This document shows positions 10,183 through 20,349 of a stretch of DNA of 64,000 bases, piece after piece. Both the position numbers and the translations under genes were made by a program. Every line of letters starts with the position of its first letter. Within the stretch, counting starts at the first letter, position 1. The DNA comes from Lepidodermella squamata (lineage: Eukaryota; Gastrotricha). The notes beneath the pieces are model-generated. The model was not told the origin of the DNA, did no database searches, and saw only the letters and a program-made list of their open reading frames with translations. The stretch covers positions 1,116,001-1,180,000 of the forward strand of contig JBLDXI010000012.1 in NCBI GenBank assembly GCA_047495785.1, given 5' to 3'.

Positions 10183-11752
10183 TTAGGCAGTCTTGACGGT
10201 GACGGGCTTGACGGCATTGGCGATGTTGCCGTAGACGTTGCTGCCACCGAAGACGTTGCCGTAGACGTTGCTGTTGTTGAGGGCAGCGGCGGTGAGCAGC
10301 TGGGACGACGAAACCGGCAGCTTGGCGATCTCCTCGGCGCTCAGCTTCGGCAGCTCGGCCTCGATGGTCAGGAAGCCGTTGGCGTTCAGCTGCGACTTGA
10401 GCTCAACCTTGGCCAGGTCGACCTTGGCAAGGGTCTGAGAAGAGATACAGTTAGCATTTCAAGTTGGAAAAAGTTGCTGAATAGCTCACCTCGGGCAGGA
10501 CGAACTTGCGCGAGTACTTGCGGGCGACGGTGTGCTCCTTGCCGTCCTTGGCCTCGTGGGCAGCCTCGACGACGACGGCGCGCTCGGCCTTGTTCAGGGT
10601 GACGGCGACTTCCTCAGGCTTGAAGCCCTTGAGCTCAAAGGCGAGGAACAGCTGGCGGTTGCCCTGGTTGTCGACGTACTGCACCGGGTTGGTCAGGGTG
10701 TAGAGCTCGGCCTGGCTGGACGGGCGGAAGGCGATGTTGTACAGCTTGTCGGCGGCAGCCTGCGAGTTGGCGAGGCCGTTGATGTTGCCGCCGAAGAGAC
10801 CAGCCTGGTTGGCGAAGGTGTTGGCACCGCCGAAGGTGTTGGCTCCGAAGTTGTTCAGCTGGTTGCCAGAGAACTGACCGTTGAAGGCAGCGTTGCCACC
10901 GAAGAGGCCAGAGAAGTTGTTGGCACCACCGAAGAGACCGTTGTTGTAGACACCAGCCAAGCTGTTGACGTTACCACCGAAGTTGTTGAACTGGTTGGCA
11001 CCGAAAAGGCCGGCATTGTAGCTGTTCAGGCCACCGAACAGACCGTTGTTGAGGGCGTTGAAGCCGCCGAAGTTGCCAGCGATGTTGGCACCAGTACCGA
11101 AGGCGCCGCCGTTGATCTGGGCAGCGACACAGGCACCCAGCTTGGCACCTGCCTGCGAGATGATCGTGGCGCCGATCTGGGCGACGACCTGGTTGTTGGC
11201 AAAGAAGGCACCAGCAGCGGCAGCCTGTCCGCCGAGCTTGGCAGCCAGAACAGCGGCCAACTGGGCGCCGGCCTGAGCACCCCACTGGGCACCCTGTTGG
11301 GCGGTCGACTGAACGCCGAATCCGGTGGCGGCGGCGAAGACGGCCAGTTGGGCACCCAACTCGGCGACGACCTCGGCGCCGTAGGCAGCTCCCAGCTGGG
11401 CGGCCCACTGGGCTCCGAAGGTGGCGTTCAGCTGGCCGGCGATGGCAGCACCCAGCTGAGCACCGTACTCCTGGCCGATCAGGGCGCCGATCTTGGCGCC
11501 GACCTGAGCAGCGACGTTGTTGGCGTTGATCTGACCGCCGACGAGGCCGTTGTTGTAGGCACCAGCCCAGTTGTTGACGTTACCGCCGAGAACACCACCA
11601 AAGACGTTGCTGTTGACGCCGAAGCCAGTGGCAGCCGAGGCGGCGTTGATGCCAGCGAGACCAGATTGGTTGTATTGGCCGAGCTTGGCAGCAAGACCGT
11701 CGAAACCAGCCGACAGGACGGACGAAGCGTTGTTAGCGAAAGAGCAGGCCAT
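10183..11752 (-). CDS. Long alpha-crystallin protein with glycine-zipper-like N-terminus (copy A)
   Basis: Two exons, 11752-10490 and 10434-10183, encode 504 residues. The start is MACSFANN, 34 codons of which match the 32.6-kb copy almost exactly; an in-frame upstream ATG at 11908 falls above the TATA box and was not chosen. Order: an N-terminal Asn/Gly segment; about 150 residues of Ala/Gly/Gln repeats of GAQLGA/GAKIGA type with GxxxG spacing (about 85-240); an Asn/Gly/Phe-rich low-complexity stretch (NNFGG, GLFGG; about 245-340); and an alpha-crystallin domain (about 358-455). The last contains ELKGFKPEEV, AHEAKDGKEH and RKYSRKFVLPE. The tail ends KPVTVKTA with a VxV anchor-like motif. sHSPs are ATP-independent chaperones; typical ones are 150-250 residues, so the N-terminus is greatly expanded. 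Codon use is strongly GC3-biased against AT-rich flanks. Confidence 0.9.
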
Positions 11753-11856
11753 TTTTGTAGAATGTAGACGCGAACGGAAATAGAAGATGAAACGAAAGCT
11801 TGAAAGCTGAGAAATTGCTATTGATTGATGATGAATTGGCCCCGTGTTCAAGCGGG

Positions 11857-11863
11857 TTTTATA
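11857..11863 (-). promoter_or_regulatory. TATA box of alpha-crystallin copy A
   Basis: TATAAAA on the minus strand, about 105 nt upstream of the ATG. It sits in a block (GAACAAGCGCTATAAAA) that is conserved with the promoter of the inverted copy at 32.4 kb. CACGTG-type E-box words occur further upstream near 12014 and in the partner promoter. Confidence 0.7.
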
Positions 11864-12420
11864 GCGCTTGTTCCGATCTTGGCGCGCGCTACGGCACGAG
11901 TGAGACATGCTAAAAATAGCAACAACAATGGGGCCATTTTCGCCTAGTTTTCCAATCTTGTTTATTCTTCATCCAAGCCAAATCCAAAGAGCAAAGTCTA
12001 CGTGACAATTTCACGTGGACAAGTTGGAGGACAAATTTTCTACATTTTCAAATTTTGGGCGAAGGAAAGTGTTTGAAATGTCTGGGCGTTTGCGTGCCGG
12101 TTGTCAGCTCATGTAATCTATCTACCATGTTGATTTTTCAGCTGCGACGACTTGATAGATCGGAGAGTATGCGCTATTCCTAAAACTACTTGAAATTTAC
12201 GTTTAAAATAATGCATTTTTGACGTTTCCGGTTGATAGCTCAAACACCGCCGTGACTCCTTCACCAAGCCCGATAGGTCGAAAAAAGCGATATGGGTCCC
12301 AAGAACTGCGTATGATGGTGCGGAACTTTCACAACAACAAAAGGCATGGAAAAACTTGAGAAAAAAATCAAAACAATATAACAAAGCAGCAGAGATTCTG
12401 AAACCTGTCCAGACCCGATC

Positions 12421-13165
<745 letters not shown>

Positions 13166-13563
13166 AGTCAATTTTTTTCAAGAACCCAAGCTTGTTTACG
13201 TTGAGCTTTCTGAATTCAAATGAATACGGTGGATGAAAATATTTAATCTTTCTTGCGATTTTTTCTGTGCAGCAAAAAAGTGGCTGAGTATCGGTCTCAA
13301 GTCACCTGAAATCCGGGAAATCCGACTTGCGAAGGACCGGATGCCTAATGGTCTTAATCTGAAGCATTCCAAGCATCACAAATCCAAACTGGAGTCAGCA
13401 TAGCCTCTCGATCTGTCAATTCCATGGCTTGACAGAATATTATCGGGTTTTATCATTAATCGATCATTAGATGGCGAATTTCGTCTGTCAGTTGGGCGAA
13501 TCTCGATTTCTGATTCTAAAGCAATTACTAATATAATGCGCCTCAGAAAATGACCGAGTCTAG

Positions 13564-13570
13564 TATAAAA
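13564..13570 (+). promoter_or_regulatory. TATA box of secreted basic protein gene 1
   Basis: TATAAAA 86 nt upstream of the ATG at 13656. The corresponding TATAAAA is found in the duplicate gene at 20268-20274. Confidence 0.7.
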
Positions 13571-13655
13571 GCTCCAACAGATCTCAAGCAAAGGCATCAT
13601 CAACAATCCTTCGAAATATAAAGTTCGGCTATTTCGTCCTGTTCACAAAATCAGC

Positions 13656-14229
13656 ATGCGCGCCGTCCTAGTTTTGGCTGCTGTCGCCCTCATGGGCCTT
13701 GGTAAAAATCATAATCATGTCATTACTTCCCTGTACATTTATGTTCATTCCAATTTCAGCTTTCACCAGCGTTGAGGCTGGCCGTGGTAACAAGGGCAAA
13801 AGCGTCTCGAAGAGCGTGTCCATCAGCGTGTCGTACAACCGGCAGCCGAGGAAGCACGCGATGAAGAAGCGCCCGGCCAAGAAGGCCTTCGTCGCTGGGC
13901 GCAAGCACCGCCGTGCCTCGTTCTCCAAGTCCGTGTCCGCGTCGGTGTCGGCCCGCACGAACAAGCACACCCGCAAGGTCTCTACCAAGAAGTTCATGCG
14001 CGTGCACAAGCGCGGATCCATGTCCGGCTCGTACTCGCGCTCGGGCTCCTTCGGCAGCTACAACAAGAAGGGCGGCAACAAGCGCCACGGTGGCAAGAAG
14101 TTCGGAGGCAAGAAGCACGGCGGCAAGCACGGCAAGGGTCGCAAGGGCAGCAAGAGCGGCAGCTACTCGGCCTCCAACAACTTCTCTTACTCGGTCGCCG
14201 TCGAGACTGGTGCTGCTCCCAGCAAATAA
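13656..14229 (+). CDS. Secreted Lys/His/Ser/Gly-rich basic protein, copy 1
   Basis: Exons 13656-13701 and 13760-14229 give 171 residues. The first exon supplies a textbook signal peptide (MRAVLVLAAVALMGLA, cleavage likely after SVEA). The mature chain is extremely basic. Ser alternates with other residues in blocks such as SVSKSVSISVS and SFSKSVSASVSA, and then comes SMSGSYSRSGSFGSY. The C-terminal half is GGKKHGGKHGKGRKG-type Lys/His/Gly repeat, and the end is YSASNNFSYSVAVETG. I recognise no family. The composition suggests a structural, adhesive, metal-binding or antimicrobial secreted product; none is shown. GC-rich codon use suggests high expression. The splice phase (1) and intron position are conserved in copy 2. 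Confidence 0.85.
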
Positions 14230-14678
14230 CAATTTTAAATGAAATTATTTTTAGCGGCTTTGGTCATTTCTCTGTGGCCATAATTTATTGCATCAGATGG
14301 GCAATAAAAATGAAAAATCAAGAGATATTTTAAGCAGTGGTTATTCATGGCAAACATTTACCGCAGCACAAAATTGCTTGTTCATTTGACGTCATGGCCC
14401 AACGCTTTTCAGGTAAAAAAATTGGGTTGAAAAGTGACTTTGAATAGTACGAAGAACGGCAACAAAACACAAACAAAATAAGTTTATTTCGTCCATCAAT
14501 ATTTGCAATGAAAATAGCAGATTTTTGCAAAGTACCTACTTCCGAGCCGCAGGTTGTTATGAACATCACGTCATGAACAGGATACGACTTGATAGATAAT
14601 TCATAAAGAATCGAAGTTTAAGATTACTGGAAGATCGATTTGATGGGAACATGCTGTATGCTATCTGCTGCCCGAATC

Positions 14679-15647
14679 TTAATTACCAAACTTCTTTACA
14701 AGCCATGAAACCAAGCGTTTTTTGATAGGAGAAGAGGTGGATTTTGAAAGAATTCGAAGGACTTGTCGCTGTTCTTCAGAATTTTTCCGTTCATCAAAAT
14801 GAGGCTTTTTAGCCAAATCAAGTGCCGTTTTTCCCTCCTTGTTTTTCCACTTTGCTTCGGCTTTGTCATAATTGAAAAGACGATCAACAACAGCAGGTTG
14901 TGTATAATAGGCAGCTCTCATCAGTGGTGTATAACCAATTTTATCCACCGAGTTGACGTCGGCTTCGAACGTGCCCGTCAGCAGTTGCACGATGTCAGTA
15001 TAGCCATTCTGGGCGGCATAATGCAGTGGCGTGCAGCCATCGTTATCAGCCGCGTTGACGTTAGCTTGGAACCTGCCCGCTAGCAGTTGCACAACGTCAT
15101 CTTTGCCGTATTTCGCGGCATAGTGCAATGGCGTCCAGCCCTCTTTATCTGCCGCGTTGACCTCGGCATTAAAACTGCCCGCCGGCAGCCTAACGAGATC
15201 GATAGCAGTTCCACGATAAAAAGCATAGCCATTCTGGGCGGCAAAGTGCAATGGCGTCTTGCCCTCCTTATTTTCCGCGTTGACGTCGGCTTGGAAAGTG
15301 CCCGCCAGCAGTTCAACGACTTCTGCTTTGTGATTTTTGACGGCATAATGCAGTCGCGTGCAGCCATCTTTATCGGCCGCGTTTACGTTGGCTTCGAACC
15401 ATTCCGCCAGCAGGTCAATAATTATAACACGGCCTTTTTCCGCGGAGACGTCCGCTCTGTACCTGCCCGCCATCAGTTCCACGACGTCAGCATAGCCATT
15501 TTTAGCAGCACAGTGCAGTGGCGTGCAGCCATCTTTATCAACCGCGTTGACGTTAGCTTTGAACCTGTCAGCAAGCAATTCCGCAACGTCATCTTTGACC
15601 TGGCTGAAGCTAGCAGGACGATTCCTGCAGGATTGTGTTCCGCTCAT
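14679..15647 (-). CDS. Ankyrin-repeat protein (probably the 3' part of the kinase-ankyrin locus)
   Basis: An open frame of 322 residues with about seven ankyrin repeats, each of the form DKDGCTPLHYAAKNGYTDVVELLAGRF-like with ADVNA spacers. It ends in a Lys-rich tail. An ATG at 15647 is available, but the first 20 residues do not look like ankyrin. A splice acceptor (GCTAGCTTCAG) lies just before the first repeat at about 15610, so the ATG may be spurious. The repeats are nearly the same as those in the 16391-16750 exon on the same strand, which ends abruptly in repeat-derived sequence. The two were probably contiguous before an insertion. One repeat is disrupted (AFYRGTAIDL). Confidence 0.7.
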   Translation of the reverse strand: MSGTQSCRNRPASFSQVKDDVAELLADRFKANVNAVDKDGCTPLHCAAKNGYADVVELMAGRYRADVSAEKGRVIIIDLLAEWFEANVNAADKDGCTRLHYAVKNHKAEVVELLAGTFQADVNAENKEGKTPLHFAAQNGYAFYRGTAIDLVRLPAGSFNAEVNAADKEGWTPLHYAAKYGKDDVVQLLAGRFQANVNAADNDGCTPLHYAAQNGYTDIVQLLTGTFEADVNSVDKIGYTPLMRAAYYTQPAVVDRLFNYDKAEAKWKNKEGKTALDLAKKPHFDERKNSEEQRQVLRILSKSTSSPIKKRLVSWLVKKFGN

Positions 15648-15749
15648 TTTCGCTCTTGTGCCACCCTTGTGCCACCAGTCTGAGGGCCTAAATAGTTGAT
15701 CCAGGTGTATTCCAGAGATCGCTGCATCGATTCCATCAAGTAATTAACG

Positions 15750-16390
15750 ATTGACGCAATTAAGGGTCGCCGTATATAGGCCCTGACCTGAATTCACCTC
15801 GCAGGATGCTGTGCCAGTCATAAAAATTGGTCAACTGGGGTAGAATTTTGCGCCGATTACGAATATGCAATGATCCTGCGTGTCCAATCTGCGCAAAATT
15901 CGATTTGGGCCATTTTTCGTGAAAATATGCAATAAAATGACCTATCACGTGACCTTTGACCTCAGGTGAGCTTGTGCCGGCAATGCAGGATCGACCAATC
16001 GATAGAGCGGGGTCGATTACCCTAGTTTACCAATCGACAGCCCTATGCAATCAAAATTGAGTGTGGAAAACGCAGCCAAAATACCGTGAAATATCAATTT
16101 TTAGCACCGCAGGGTGACCACAACAAAAAGTGGGTCAAACGCCATTGCAGGATTGTGTGCCAGGCATTATGAAATGATTTTCTAGACCAGTTTTTTGCCC
16201 TCATTACGAATTTCAAGTCTGTTTGCGTAACCGGAGCCGGCAAATCGGTTATTTTGCCTGATTTATGATGAAAAACCACGAAAATTGGCTTGTCACGTGA
16301 CCTGTAACCTCAAGTGTGCTTGTGCCAGTGGCGCAGGAAACGCCAATCGATCGGGCGTGGTCGAAAACACTTTCTTTCAGCAGGGCAGCT
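15750..16390. repeat. Two-unit tandem repeat separating ankyrin exons
   Basis: Two diverged direct units of about 340 bp. Each has TGTGCCAG/GTGCCAGG, TCATTACGAAT/GATTACGAAT, then TCACGTGACCT followed by GTGCTTGTGCC or GAGCTTGTGCC and CCAATCGAT. The second unit runs into the ankyrin frame at 16390 and introduces its stop. No coding content was recognised. Confidence 0.6.
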
Positions 16391-16750
16391 CTAGGCAATC
16401 AAATTGCCGTATTTTGCGGCATAGTGCAATGGCGTCTTGCCCTCGTTATTTTTCGCATTGACGTCGGCTTCGAACCTGCCTGCCAGCAGTTCCACGACGT
16501 CAGTATAGCCATTTTTGACGGCATAATGCAGTGGCGTGCAGCCATCCTTATCATCCGCGTTGACGTCGGCTTCGAAATCATCGACCAGAAGTTGAATAAT
16601 CTTAACATTGCCTACTTTCGCTGCATAATGAAGCGCAGTTTCTTCGTTTTCCCAGTATTTGCCGTTGACATCCAGCTTCAATTGGCCGCAGCGTAACAGC
16701 AGTCGGGACATTCTTGCTGCGCCATTTTCACATCCGCATCTAAGGAATTC
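16391..16750 (-). CDS. Ankyrin-repeat exon, likely joined to the kinase exons upstream
   Basis: The minus-strand frame starts after an acceptor (TTAAATTTAAAG) at 16751 with EFLRCGCENGAARMSRLLL, then ankyrin repeats ETALHYAAKVG, DGCTPLHYAVKNG and GKTPLHYAAKYG. It stops at TAG 16391-16393 inside repeat sequence. The acceptor phase (0) matches a donor AAAG|GTATAT at the end of the kinase C-lobe (about 17660), so kinase and ankyrin parts may form one transcript. An open frame continuing upstream of 16751 comes from the inserted element and is unlikely to be native. Confidence 0.6.
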   Translation of the reverse strand, partial: EFLRCGCENGAARMSRLLLRCGQLKLDVNGKYWENEETALHYAAKVGNVKIIQLLVDDFEADVNADDKDGCTPLHYAVKNGYTDVVELLAGRFEADVNAKNNEGKTPLHYAAKYGNLIA

Positions 16751-16770
16751 CTTTAAATTTAAATTATTAG

Positions 16771-17615
16771 CATAGATAAATAAATACAGTAGATCTGACA
16801 CGCTAGCACATTCATGTGCGCCGAGATGACTCATCACGATTTTTTACTATTTGGGTCGCGTGCCCGAAGAAATCACTTGATGAGGGTAATAATCCGTGTA
16901 CTGCAAAAAGTGAGCAGCGATCAACTGAAAAATGTTGCCTATTTTGAAATTGAAAAGTCTCAAATAGCGTCATAACCGCTGATGGCTGACTTGGCTGATT
17001 TTTTGGCTACTTGCAGAGGAAGCTCTAGTCTACATGCTGGTATAAATTTTACGGGCGGTAACCTTTCCACTGATTTTTTGTGAATTTTCAAAAAGTACTC
17101 CTTTTATCATGTTTTTTATGCTATCTGTGACGAGTTTCCAGTGATGAATCATTACTAAACAGAGGTAAAATATTTTAAAATTACCATAAAAATTCCAGAA
17201 GTGATTGAAAAAAATTTCAGGCGATAATTTGTGGATACAAAATATTTAGAATATTATAGAAACAAAAATAAATAATTTTGTTAGGGTTTTACTAGTCAAA
17301 ATACTGCAAATTTTCCCTCCAAGCTGGTCAACTTGCCGGCTCTAAGAATTATATCAAAATGAAGCTTATATTTCAATCCCTGTCTCCGTGATTTTTATCA
17401 GCCAAATCGGTTATGACGCTATTTGAGATTTTTCAATTTCAAAATAGGCAGCCTTTTTCAGTTGACGGCTGCTCACTTTTTGCAGTACACAGATTATTAC
17501 CCTTATCAAGTGATTTCTTCGGGCACGCGACCCAAAAAGCAAAAAATCATGATGAGTCATCTCGGCACACATAAATGTACTAGCGTGTCAGATCTACTGT
17601 TTTTATTTATCTATG
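16771..17615. mobile_element. 845-bp MITE-like element with about 220-bp inverted repeats and 8-bp TSD
   Basis: It begins CATAGATAAATAAATACAG and ends in the reverse complement (ATTTATCTATG). The arms align inward for about 220 bp, including GCGTGTCAGATCTACTG, AAATCACTTGATGAGGGTAA/TTACCCTTATCAAGTGATTT and AAAAGTGAGCAGC. Identical ATTATTAG sequences at 16763-16770 and 17616-17623 form an 8-bp target-site duplication. No transposase. A second member lies at 19.1-19.8 kb. Confidence 0.85.
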
Positions 17616-17647
17616 ATTATTAGGCAACGTGGGCATCTGGCAATTTT

Positions 17648-18876
17648 TTACTTGTCATAATATACCTTTATGGCTTCGTCTTTAGTTGTTGGCAGTTTAG
17701 CCAAGAAATGATGATTAAGTGCTCGATCGATTGTTGGACGGTTGTCAATGAGTGACATGATAAAGTCCACGCATTCGGCTGAATAGCCACGCGAATTGTC
17801 GAAAGGCCGCGGTTTCCGACTAAAAGATAACAGCCGAGAAAATAATTACAAGCCATGACCATCGAAAAGTTCGCCAGCCAATTTGGTTCGTTATAGCCAA
17901 AGTTCGTTATTACAAGAGCGTTGTAAATTTAATCCGTGTGACTTACCTTTGGATGTTTGCAATGAGCGCCATCGAATTACTGCCGCTGAACTGAAATAAA
18001 TTTAGCATTCTATCTGTAATAGATAGGTCACGCTTTCGGCGCTTACGGGTCTGACAACGTTTGCCAATTCGTAAAGAGTAACGCCAAACGACCACACGTC
18101 ACAGGAGCGGTGATAATTGCTGGTGATGATGTACTCCGGAGCTGCATATACCCAGGAAGCACAAGATTTCTTAGATGACGTAATTTCTACTCTGAAAAAT
18201 ATTGCGATAAAAGGATCAGTTTTAGCGAGTTGGAAAACTTAATCATTCAGCTCAAATACCTGTTCAAGTGTTTGCCGAATTCGCCTAGCTTCACCGTTTG
18301 TCCATCACGGCTTGAAAAAATGTTTTTCGGCGTGACATCCCGGTGAACGATGCCTTTGTCGTGCAGATACTTCAACGCAGACGCTAGCTGTCTGGCCCAG
18401 GATTGCAGTTGCACCTCGCTTATTTTCTCTCCGATTCGACTGCCCAAATCTCCGCCTTCACAGTACTCCATTACCAGGTAGTACATTAGACAGTCGTCTT
18501 TCGAGTTGTCATTGCCATTGTATAACTCTAAAATATACGCAGCTGAGACCGCCTGATCTCAACCCAGAAACGGTTTTCATACCTACAAATTCCCCAAAAA
18601 CTCTCACGATGTTAGGGTGAGGCAGTTGTTTCAACTTTTTGTACTGTAATGAGAAATATACTGCTTAAAAGTTGATGCAATCAAACAGCTTACCTCATCG
18701 CAGGTCTCTTTTACCAACGTCCAGCTCCGAATGTCCAGTCGAGTCACATTAAACTCCTTAATAGCAAATTTCTCAGAGGTATCAACCGCATGGTACAAGT
18801 TGACCGTGCCAAAGCCGCCGCTGCCTAACACTTGCAAATATTTGAATTCGCTCGTTGATGTAAACCGTGTGTACAT
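17648..18876 (-). CDS. NEK-like protein kinase with altered catalytic motifs
   Basis: Six phase-consistent exons (18876-18694, 18643-18583, 18527-18260, 18191-18047, 17990-17947, 17819-17648) give a 290-residue kinase if the last exon reads to TAA. Visible: the Gly loop GSGGFGTV (residues about 18-25), the ATP Lys in FAIKEF (40), HPNIVRVFGEF, the hinge LVMEYCEGGDL, HRDVTPKN at about 143-150, EFG at 164-166 in place of DFG, AAPEY, DVWSFGVTLYEL and YSAECVDFIMSLI. The catalytic-loop Lys is Thr and the metal-binding Asp is Glu, so activity is doubtful. The overall pattern resembles NEK/STK kinases. A donor at about 17660 may splice on to ankyrin exons downstream, with the MITE inside the intron. 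Confidence 0.82.
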
Positions 18877-19107
18877 TTCTGGACTATTATTGTAAGTCCG
18901 GACTCGAAATCTCTATTCTTCTCTAAAATAACAAATAATTTTCTGTATAACGCACTTCGCCGTTTTATGCGATTATGAAGAGTAATTAAGAAATTGGAGA
19001 CTAAAAACTAAAAATCGTGATACGTTTCTAAACTCAGCGCTGTTAAAGAATCAAACAAGGCGTTACACAAGCCCAGTTTTAGCCCAGTTTTGGCGTCCAT
19101 TTTCGGC

Positions 19108-19805
19108 ATGGATAAATAAGTATAACAGTAGATCTGACACGCTAGCACATTTATGTGTGTGACTCATCACGAAGAAACGCGTGCCCGAAGAAATCACTTG
19201 ATGAAGGTAATAATCTGTATACTGCAAAAAGTGAGCATCAATAATTCTAAAAAATGGAGCGCCACCTTCAATTAATTAATTCTTAGTTATAGCTCCATCT
19301 CAGAATTCGATGGAATTATTAGTGATCATTACTTGAGCTCTCAGCTACACGCCCATGTAAATTTTCGGGCGGGAAATTATCCGTTATTTTTATACCAATG
19401 TGCGCTTTGGCTGTAATTTTATGCTACATCGTGCACGTTTATTTTTCGACTTGGATTTTCAAAGTTTCAGAAAAATGGTAAAATTCTGCGAAAATTCGTT
19501 CTCTAATTAATTGATTAATAAATATATTGGATATTTCAATATGTGGAACGATAGCCCTTGGCCCTTGGCCTATACCTTATTCTTGATTTTTGCCGGAAAA
19601 TCTGAGATGGAGCTAATTGAGATTTTATTAATTAAAGATAGTGTTCCATTAAAGATTGATTGCCGCTGACTAGACAGATTATTACACTCATCAAGTGATT
19701 TCTTCGGGCTCGCGACCCAAAAAGCAAAAAATCGCGATGAGTCATCTCGGCACACATAAATAATGTACTAGCGTGTCAGAGCTATACTGTATTTATTTAT
19801 CTGGG
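19108..19805. mobile_element. Second copy of the 16.8-kb MITE family
   Basis: About 700 bp with inverted ends of about 130 bp (GTAGATCTGACACGCTAGCAC on the left; GTACTAGCGTGTCAGAGCTA on the right). Both share TTCTTCGGGC/GCCCGAAGAA and AAATCACTTGATGA with the 845-bp element, but the interior differs. No clear target-site duplication is seen, so it is older or has altered ends. Confidence 0.75.
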
Positions 19806-20267
19806 ATTTAAGGGCCTGATCACTTAAAACCCCGATTTCACGATGAAGACTCTGACTGAAAAAACGATTCCACCCCAGCAAAATGTGTTCGAGAACCCAA
19901 GCTTGCTTACGTTGAGCTTTCTGAATTCAAATGAATACGGTGGATGAAAATATTTAAATTTTCTTGCGATTTTTCTGTGCAGCAAAAAAGTGGCCAGTGG
20001 TGAGTATCGGTCTCAAGTCACCTGAAATCCGGGAAATCCGACTTGCGAAGGACCGGATGGTCTTAATCTGAAGCATTCCAAGCATCTAAAATCCAAACTG
20101 GAGTCAGCATAGCCTCTCGGATTGTCAATGCCATGGCGTGACAGAATATCATGGGTTTTCCAATTGATTTTCATGGCGAATTTCGTCTGCTAGTTTGACG
20201 ATTCTAAATTTCTGATTCGAATGCAATTACCAGTATTATGCGTCTCAGAAAATGTCCGAGTCTCGTA

Positions 20268-20274
20268 TATAAAA
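20268..20274 (+). promoter_or_regulatory. TATA box of secreted basic protein gene 2
   Basis: TATAAAA 82 nt upstream of the ATG at 20350, conserved with copy 1. Confidence 0.7.
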
Positions 20275-20349
20275 GCTTCAACAGATGTCATCATCATCAA
20301 TCCTTCGAAATTAAAGCTTCGTCTTTTCCGTCCTATTCAATAAATCAGA

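Larger units (their letters stand above)
13180..14320 (+). repeat. Direct duplication unit 1 (partner 19.89-21.00 kb)
   Basis: The segment beginning AGAACCCAAGCTTG, including about 400 bp of promoter, the whole secreted-protein gene and part of the 3' flank, recurs in the same orientation at about 19889-21000. Coding identity is near complete and the promoter is clearly alignable with small indels, so the duplication is recent. Confidence 0.85.

Noticed and set aside
13756-14232. Antisense frames over the secreted basic protein genes
   Set aside because: Mirror of a strongly biased coding strand; the sense strand has the signal peptide, intron and duplicate conservation.
16751-16837. N-terminal extension of the ankyrin exon starting with MSHLG
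   Set aside because: It lies largely within the inserted MITE (from 16771), and the reading continues through its terminal repeat, so it is unlikely to be native coding sequence.
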